64,000 bases of DNA from Actinomycetota bacterium (GTDB lineage: Bacteria; Actinomycetota; Nitriliruptoria; Nitriliruptorales; Nitriliruptoraceae). How positions within the stretch are numbered: position 1 is the stretch's first letter; the number at the start of each line of letters is the position of its first letter. Position numbers and translations under genes: made by a program. The notes beneath the pieces were generated by a model, which was not told the origin of the DNA, ran no database searches, and saw nothing but the letters and a program-made list of their open reading frames with translations. The stretch lies in the NCBI GenBank assembly GCA_019347575.1, contig JAHWKY010000019.1, positions 25,568-89,567 of the forward strand. The letters are read 5' to 3'. Shown here one piece after another: positions 59,580 to 64,000 of the stretch.

Positions 59580-61184
59580 ATGCGACGCCGCCGACTGATC
59601 GCCCTGACCGCCCTCCCGCTGACGATCGCGACCGCATGTGGAGGTGACGACGTGGCGAGCGACCAGGTCAGCGCCGTGACCGACCCGGCCGGCGATGACG
59701 GCGCGCAACGCGCAGTGCTCGAGGAGAGGGTCGTCGAGTCCTACGACGCAGCGGTGAGTTCCGGTGCTGCCACGGGCGGAACGGTCGCCCCGACCGGCCC
59801 ACTGCCGCCGATCGAACCGCTGCCCCCGGAACCCGACACCGACCCGCCGCGCACGACCAACACCGAAGACCCCGGCGTCGCCCCGTTCGTCACAGCCGCC
59901 GACGATCCGCTGTCGACGTTCGCGACCGACGTCGACACCGCCTCGTACACCCAGACGCGGTCGTGGATCAGCACCGGACAGCGCCCGCCGACATCGCTTG
60001 TCCGCCCCGAGGAGTTCGTCAACTACTTCCGCTACGACTACCCCGCCCCGGCCGACGGCGACACGTGGGCGATCCACGTCGACGGCGCGCCGGCCCCGTG
60101 GAACCCGGCCCACCCCCTGATCCGAGTCGGGTTGAACACCGCCGAGATCGCTCGCGAGGATCGGCCGCCCGCGACCCTCACGTTCGTCGTCGACACCTCC
60201 GGGTCGATGGAGGGAGCCCCGCTGCAGACGGTCAAGGACACACTGACCCTGCTCGTCGACCAGCTCCGCCCCGATGACCGCATCGGCATCGTCACCTACG
60301 GCGACATCGCCAACCTCGTGACCCGTCCCGTGCCCCTGTCCGAGGCCGACACGATCAGCCCCGCTATCGCCGGCCTGACGACGAACGGCTCGACCTACGC
60401 CGAAGCGGGTCTGCAGCTGGGCTACGAGGTCGCACGTGAGGCCATGGCGCCCGGCCTCAACGCCGTCGTTCTGGCGTCGGACGGCGTTGCCAACGTCGGG
60501 GCGACTGGCCCCGACGCCATCCTCGACACGGTCCGCGACGGCGTCGACGCTGGCCTGACCCTCCTCACGCTCGGCGTGGGCCAGGGCGAGTACAACGACT
60601 TCCTGATGGAGCAGCTCGCCAACGATGGCAACGGGACCGCGTTCTACATCGACAGCCGCGAGGAAGCCGAGCGCCTCTTCGTCGATCGCCTCGAGTCGAC
60701 CCTGGTGCACGTCGCACGTGACGCCAAGGTCCAGGTCGAGTTCGATCCCGCAGCCGTCCGCGAGTACCGCCTCATCGGCTACGACAACCGTGCCGTCGCC
60801 GACGACGACTTCCGCAACGACGAGGTCGACGCCGGCGAGGTGGGTGCCGGGCACCAGGTGACCGCGATGTACGAGCTCGTACTGGCCGAGGGCGCTTCCG
60901 CGGAAGCGGCGGTCGCCACCGTCCGCCTGCGTTGGGAGGACGCCCGCACCCGCGAGGTGTCCGAGATCGAGCGGACCGCGACCGTCACCGACATCGCGAC
61001 CCTCGGCCCCGGCTACGCCACCGCCGCGACCGCGGTCACGCTGGCCGAGGTGCTGCGCGGCTCGTCGCACCTCGGGGCGTTCGAGCTGCAGGCGATGCTC
61101 GATGCGCTGCCCGAGGGCGTGGACGCCGGCCTGGTGCGCCTCGCCGCCGACGCCAACGACGCCGTCCCACCCCCCGGCAGCTGA
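59580..61184 (+). CDS. VWA-domain lipoprotein (YfbK-like)
   Basis: Protein of 534 aa: lipobox LTIATACGG, a Pro/Thr-rich linker, an N-terminal conserved part (PLSTFATDVDTASYTQTRSWI, RPEEFVNYFRYDY), then a VWA domain with MIDAS motif VDTSGSMEG and the Thr/Asp parts TNGSTYAEAG and LASDGVANVG. It ends with the DUF3520-type C-terminal domain (VQVEFDPAAVREYRLIGYDNR). Extracellular, metal-dependent adhesion or scaffold type. ATG at 59580. Stands alone; a family I palindrome follows. Confidence 0.85.
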   Translation: MRRRRLIALTALPLTIATACGGDDVASDQVSAVTDPAGDDGAQRAVLEERVVESYDAAVSSGAATGGTVAPTGPLPPIEPLPPEPDTDPPRTTNTEDPGVAPFVTAADDPLSTFATDVDTASYTQTRSWISTGQRPPTSLVRPEEFVNYFRYDYPAPADGDTWAIHVDGAPAPWNPAHPLIRVGLNTAEIAREDRPPATLTFVVDTSGSMEGAPLQTVKDTLTLLVDQLRPDDRIGIVTYGDIANLVTRPVPLSEADTISPAIAGLTTNGSTYAEAGLQLGYEVAREAMAPGLNAVVLASDGVANVGATGPDAILDTVRDGVDAGLTLLTLGVGQGEYNDFLMEQLANDGNGTAFYIDSREEAERLFVDRLESTLVHVARDAKVQVEFDPAAVREYRLIGYDNRAVADDDFRNDEVDAGEVGAGHQVTAMYELVLAEGASAEAAVATVRLRWEDARTREVSEIERTATVTDIATLGPGYATAATAVTLAEVLRGSSHLGAFELQAMLDALPEGVDAGLVRLAADANDAVPPPGS

Positions 61185-61198
61185 CGCGACGACATCGG

Positions 61199-61239
61199 TG
61201 TAGGTACATCGCCACCCACGAGGTGGCGAAGTACCTACA
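61199..61239. repeat. Palindromic repeat family I, copy c (solitary)
   Basis: A 41-nt palindrome: TGTAGGTACATCGCCACC, loop CACGA, and the complement with one mismatch. It lies between converging genes, 53 kb from the DUF559 gene bracketed by the same family. It may serve as terminator for both neighbours. Confidence 0.88.
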
Positions 61240-61257
61240 TGGGTCCGGCCAACGCGG

Positions 61258-62100
61258 TCAGCGCAGGGCCCCCACCACCTCGGCGGCGGCGGCGAGGGCG
61301 GGCATGATCTCGTCGCGGACGCCGGACGGCAGGTTGGTGACGACCTCGGTGCAGCCGATGTCGCGGAAGTGGTCGAACTTGGCGACGTCGGGGGTCGAGC
61401 CGAAGGGGACCACGTCGAAGCTCGACGGGTCGCGCCCCGCCTCCTCCAGCGCGCCGCGCACACGGGGCAACGCGTCGGTCAGGCCGCGCCCACCGATCGG
61501 GATCCAGCCGTCGGCGTGCTCGACCAGCAGCCGCACCGACCGCTCGCCCGCCCCGACACCGAACAGCACGGGCGGATGGGGCGACTGCACCGGCTTGGGC
61601 CACTGCCAGCTCGGCTCGAGCGAGATGCGCTCGCCGTCGAACGACGCCTCGTCCTGCGTCCACAGGGCCCGCATCAGCGCCAGCCGCTCGAGCACGACGG
61701 CGCGCCGGTCCTCGTACGCCACCCCGTGGTGAGCCAGCTCCTCGCGGTTCCAGCCGAAGCCGACGCCGAACACGAACCGACCGTCCGACAGCAGATCGAC
61801 CGACGCGACCTCCTTGGCGGTAACGATGGGATCGCGCTCGGCGACGAGACACACCCCGGTCCCGACCCGCAACCTCGAGGTGGCAGCCGCGGCCGCGGTC
61901 AGTGCGACGAACGGGTCGAGCAGGCGCTGGTACGACTCGGGCAGCGGCTCACCCATCGGGGCGGGGGTCGCGCGGGCGGTCGGGATGTGGGTGTGCTCGG
62001 GGAGGTAGAGGCTGTCGAAGCCGTGCGCCTCCACCTCGCGCGCGAGCTCGTCGGGCCGCATCGAGCGGTCGGTGAGCATAAGCGTCACGCCGTACCTCAT
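61258..62100 (-). CDS. LLM-class F420-dependent oxidoreductase
   Basis: TIM-barrel protein of 280 aa: MRYGVTLMLTDRSMRPDELAREVEAHGFDSLYLPEHTHIP, VGTGVCLVAERDPIVTAKEVASVDLLSDGRFVFGVGFGWNREEL and GERSVRLLVEHADGWIPIGG are the luciferase-like monooxygenase/F420-reductase blocks. F420 rather than FMN is inferred from the actinobacterial type. ATG at 62100 with GAGGTG upstream; a longer frame into the neighbouring SDR is rejected. Substrate unknown. Confidence 0.83.
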   Translation of the reverse strand: MRYGVTLMLTDRSMRPDELAREVEAHGFDSLYLPEHTHIPTARATPAPMGEPLPESYQRLLDPFVALTAAAAATSRLRVGTGVCLVAERDPIVTAKEVASVDLLSDGRFVFGVGFGWNREELAHHGVAYEDRRAVVLERLALMRALWTQDEASFDGERISLEPSWQWPKPVQSPHPPVLFGVGAGERSVRLLVEHADGWIPIGGRGLTDALPRVRGALEEAGRDPSSFDVVPFGSTPDVAKFDHFRDIGCTEVVTNLPSGVRDEIMPALAAAAEVVGALR

Positions 62101-62137
62101 CGGGCACCTCTCGATCGGAGCGGATACCGCGCCTGCA

Positions 62138-62896
62138 TCACTCGCCCCGTGCCGCCGCGAGGAACGGAGGCGGCTCACCACCACCGTGCACCTCGAGGTT
62201 CGCGCCGGTGACGTAGGCGGCCATCGGCGACGCGAGGTAGAGGCACGCATCGGCGACGTCTCGGGGTCTGCCCATCCGTCCCAGCGGCACCGTGGCTGCC
62301 ACCCGCGCCACGCCATCCTCGCCGCCGTAGTGCTCCACAGCCTGCTCGGTCGCGACGTAGCCGGCGCTGACCGCGTTCACCCGCACCTTCGGCGCCCACT
62401 CCATCGCCAGCGAGCGCGTCAGGTTGAGCAGCCCGGCCTTCGCCGCCCCGTACGCCGCCGTCCCCGGCGACGGCCGCAGCCCCGACAGCGACGCGATGTT
62501 GACGATGCAGCCGCCATCGTCCTGTCCCTGCATGACCGCGTTCGCGCGCTGCGCCACGTACAGGGCCGCGGTGAGGTTCAGGTCGATGATCGCCGCGAGG
62601 AAACGAGGCGAGACGTCGGCGACGGCGCCGTGAGGAGAGCCGCCCGCGTTGTTCACGACGACGTCGAGCCGCCCGTGGTCCTCGACGACCGTCCCGACGA
62701 GTGCCCCGACCGCATCCGGCTCGCGTACGTCCGCGGCGATGAACCTCCCCACGATGTCGGCATCCGGCTCCGACCGGCCGCACACGACGAGCGTCGCCCC
62801 CGCCTGCGCGAACCGCGTCGCGATGCCGTGCCCGATGCCGCGCGTCCCGCCGGTGACGAGCACGATGCGACCGGCGAGGTCGAGCGGATCGTCCAC
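62138..62896 (-). CDS. SDR divergent from echA20, Rv3549c-like
   Basis: SDR of 252 aa: LVTGGTRGIGHGIA, NNAGGSPHGAVADVSPRF, Ser in NIASLSGLRPSPGTAAYGAAKAG (Tyr-x3-Lys), EWAPKVRVNAVSAGYVATEQ and the ending GANLEVHGGGEPP. The arrangement, an SDR divergent from echA20, is that of Rv3549c-Rv3550 in Mycobacterium tuberculosis (HIP degradation cluster). GTG start at 62896; operator site 5 is 37 nt upstream, in the shared spacer. Steroid ring C/D dehydrogenase role is inferred. Confidence 0.8.
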   Translation of the reverse strand: MDDPLDLAGRIVLVTGGTRGIGHGIATRFAQAGATLVVCGRSEPDADIVGRFIAADVREPDAVGALVGTVVEDHGRLDVVVNNAGGSPHGAVADVSPRFLAAIIDLNLTAALYVAQRANAVMQGQDDGGCIVNIASLSGLRPSPGTAAYGAAKAGLLNLTRSLAMEWAPKVRVNAVSAGYVATEQAVEHYGGEDGVARVAATVPLGRMGRPRDVADACLYLASPMAAYVTGANLEVHGGGEPPPFLAAARGE

Positions 62897-62932
62897 GGGT
62901 CTCCCGGCCAGATGGATGGGCTAGCTTGCCAT

Positions 62933-62947
62933 CTGACGCCGTGTCAG
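62933..62947. promoter_or_regulatory. CTGAC-N5-GTCAG operator, site 5
   Basis: CTGAC-GCCGT-GTCAG in the 65-bp divergent spacer, 37 nt upstream of the SDR start and 15 nt upstream of the echA20-like start. TAGCTT just before it on the plus strand could be a -10 element. Confidence 0.73.
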
Positions 62948-62961
62948 GGAACTCGCCCACG

Positions 62962-64000
62962 ATGCCGATCACGCTCCAGTTGCACGACGACGGGTTCGCC
63001 GAGGTGACGATCGACCTTCCGCCGGTCAACGCCCTGCCCGTCGCCGCGTGGTTCGAGCTCGCCGAGACGGTCACGCGCGCGGGCCAGCAGGCCGACAGCG
63101 CGGTCGTCCTGCGGGCCGAGGGCAAGGGCTTCTGCGCGGGCGTCGACATCAAGGAGCTCGCAGCCGACGAGGGCCACCTCGCCCTCGTCGGGGTCAACCG
63201 CGGTTGCTACGCCGCCTTCAAGGCGGTCTACGAGTGCGAGGTCCCGGTCATCGCGGCGGTCCAGGGCTTCTGCCTCGGTGGCGGCATCGGTCTGGTCGGC
63301 AACGCCGACATCATCGTCGCCTCCGACGACGCCACCTTCGGTCTGCCCGAGGTGGACCGCGGGGCGCTCGGGGCGGCGACCCACCTGAGCCGGCTCGTTC
63401 CCGAGCACCGCATGCGCGCCATGCTCTACCTCGCCGAGAACGCGACCGCCGAGGAGCTGCACCGCTTCGGGTCCGTCCGTGCGGTCGTGGCGCGGGACGA
63501 GCTCCGCGACGTGGCGCTCGAGGTGGCGGGCCAGCTCGCGGCCAAGTCACCCACGATCCTGCGCCGCGCCAAGGAGGCCCTCAACGGCATCGACCCGGTC
63601 GACGTCAACCGCAGCTACCGCTTCGAGCAGGGCCTGACCTACGAGCTGACGTTGCGGGGCGTCGCCGACGAGGCGCGCACCGCGTTCGTCGAGAAGCGCG
63701 ACGCGGACTTCGACGCGACCGGGGGCGCGGACCGGCGCGCAGCGCCGGGAGCAAACGCCGGACCCGACTCGCCGTCAGGCGAGTCGAGCGATGCCACCGG
63801 GGGCGCGGACCGGCGCGCAGCGCCGGGAGCAAACGCCGGACCCGACTCGCCGTCAGGCGAGTCGAGCGATGCCACCGGGGGCGCGGACCGGCGCGCAGCG
63901 CCGGGAGCAAACGCCGGACCCGACTCGCCGTCAGGCGAGTCGAGCGATGCCACCGGGGGCGCGGACCGGCGCGCAGCGCCGGGAGCAAACGCCGGACCCG
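62962..64000 (+). CDS. echA20: EchA20-like enoyl-CoA hydratase with repeat tail (3' end outside window)
   Basis: Crotonase-fold protein, at least 346 aa here. MPITLQLHDDGFAEVTIDLPPVNALPVAAWFELAETV, FCAGVDIKELAADEGHLALVGVNRGCYAAFKAVYECEVPVIAA, GFCLGGGIGLVGNADIIVASDDATFGLPEVDRGALGAATHLSRLVP and FEQGLTYELTLRGVADEARTAFVEKR match EchA20, which opens steroid ring C in the HIP pathway. The family domain ends near residue 250. From codon 253 the frame continues through perfect 78-bp repeats and is still open at the window edge. ATG at 62962; the gene is 15 nt past operator site 5. Mycobacterial echA20 is followed by ipdAB, which may lie beyond the edge. Confidence 0.88.
   Translation, partial: MPITLQLHDDGFAEVTIDLPPVNALPVAAWFELAETVTRAGQQADSAVVLRAEGKGFCAGVDIKELAADEGHLALVGVNRGCYAAFKAVYECEVPVIAAVQGFCLGGGIGLVGNADIIVASDDATFGLPEVDRGALGAATHLSRLVPEHRMRAMLYLAENATAEELHRFGSVRAVVARDELRDVALEVAGQLAAKSPTILRRAKEALNGIDPVDVNRSYRFEQGLTYELTLRGVADEARTAFVEKRDADFDATGGADRRAAPGANAGPDSPSGESSDATGGADRRAAPGANAGPDSPSGESSDATGGADRRAAPGANAGPDSPSGESSDATGGADRRAAPGANAGP
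63718..64000. repeat. Perfect 78-bp tandem repeats in the echA20-like tail
   Basis: Units start at 63718, 63796, 63874 and 63952; the first three are identical and the fourth is cut by the window edge. Each has two hairpins: CCGGCGC/GCGCCGG and GACTCGCC/GGCGAGTC (loop GTCA). 78 is a multiple of 3, so each unit adds 26 residues in frame (beginning TGGADRRAAPGANAGPD). Confidence 0.95.

Noticed and set aside
63605..63988. Repetitive Arg/Pro-rich minus-strand frame at the right edge
   Set aside because: The 78-bp unit is open in several frames because its length is a multiple of three; only the plus frame joins a known enzyme.
63718..64000. Tandem repeats considered as a CRISPR array
   Set aside because: The units are contiguous and identical with no unique spacers, and no cas gene is present.

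Overview
The window is high-GC DNA (roughly 70 %) packed with genes on both strands, with frequent GTG and TTG starts and strong GGAGG ribosome sites. Its content points to an actinobacterium that degrades sterols: thiolase FadA5, ChsE4/ChsE5 acyl-CoA dehydrogenases, ChsH1/ChsH2 hydratase, Ltp2 aldolase, a CYP125-like P450, an F420-type LLM oxidoreductase and a WS/DGAT acyltransferase. The lineage cannot be fixed from sequence alone. No rRNA, tRNA, CRISPR array or classical insertion sequence was seen.

Layout. 1-4.5 kb (minus) is an igr-like operon, chsH2-chsH1-ltp2-nitronate monooxygenase-P450. It diverges at 4.6 kb from fadA5-echA19-SDR (plus), and a perfect KstR-type box (TNNAACNNGTTNNA) lies between them. 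7.5-8.4 kb is an AbiEi/DUF559-type nuclease gene bracketed by palindromes. 8.5-19.1 kb (minus) is one long co-directional run: chsE4-chsE5-hsd4A-like SDR-branched-chain-type ABC transporter (lipoprotein, fused LivH-LivM, LivG, LivF)-secreted protein-membrane protein. It starts at a second perfect KstR-type box, shared with a divergent thioesterase. 19.9-28 kb holds storage-lipid and hydrolase genes, an SDR, a metallo-beta-lactamase-fold protein, a secreted LVIVD-like protein, a lipase-maturation-factor-like membrane protein and a small Rho-N-like protein. 28-31.6 kb has an isolated hypF converging on a tandem SIS-domain gene. 31.7-42.6 kb has several CoA genes (NDP-forming CoA ligase, dienoyl-CoA reductase-like SDR, enoyl-CoA hydratase, FadD, CaiB-type CoA transferase) plus phosphohexomutase, an OYE-like oxidoreductase and a beta-hydroxyacid dehydrogenase. 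42.7-53.8 kb has a cyclase-STAND-TPR regulator, a cupredoxin-like lipoprotein, an acyl-CoA dehydrogenase pair, hrpB, a SnoaL protein, an EthD-like protein and a FadD3-like ligase. 54-55 kb is a second AbiEi/DUF559 gene bracketed by a different palindrome family. 55-64 kb has a secreted beta-propeller, a second Ltp-DUF35 pair, an ASCH protein, a VWA lipoprotein, an LLM oxidoreductase and a divergent SDR/echA20-like pair.

Three things stand out. First, two Vsr-like (DUF559) nuclease genes each sit between copies of their own fixed-length palindrome family. Solitary palindromes of one of these families, and of two further families, are scattered in the window. This resembles the REP/RAYT arrangement but has a completely different protein. 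Second, a 15-nt palindrome CTGAC-N5-GTCAG occurs six times, 15-50 nt upstream of CoA-metabolism genes including the FadD3-like and EchA20-like genes. It looks like the operator of an unidentified repressor that may replace KstR2 here. Third, an amino-acid-type ABC importer is embedded in the sterol operon.
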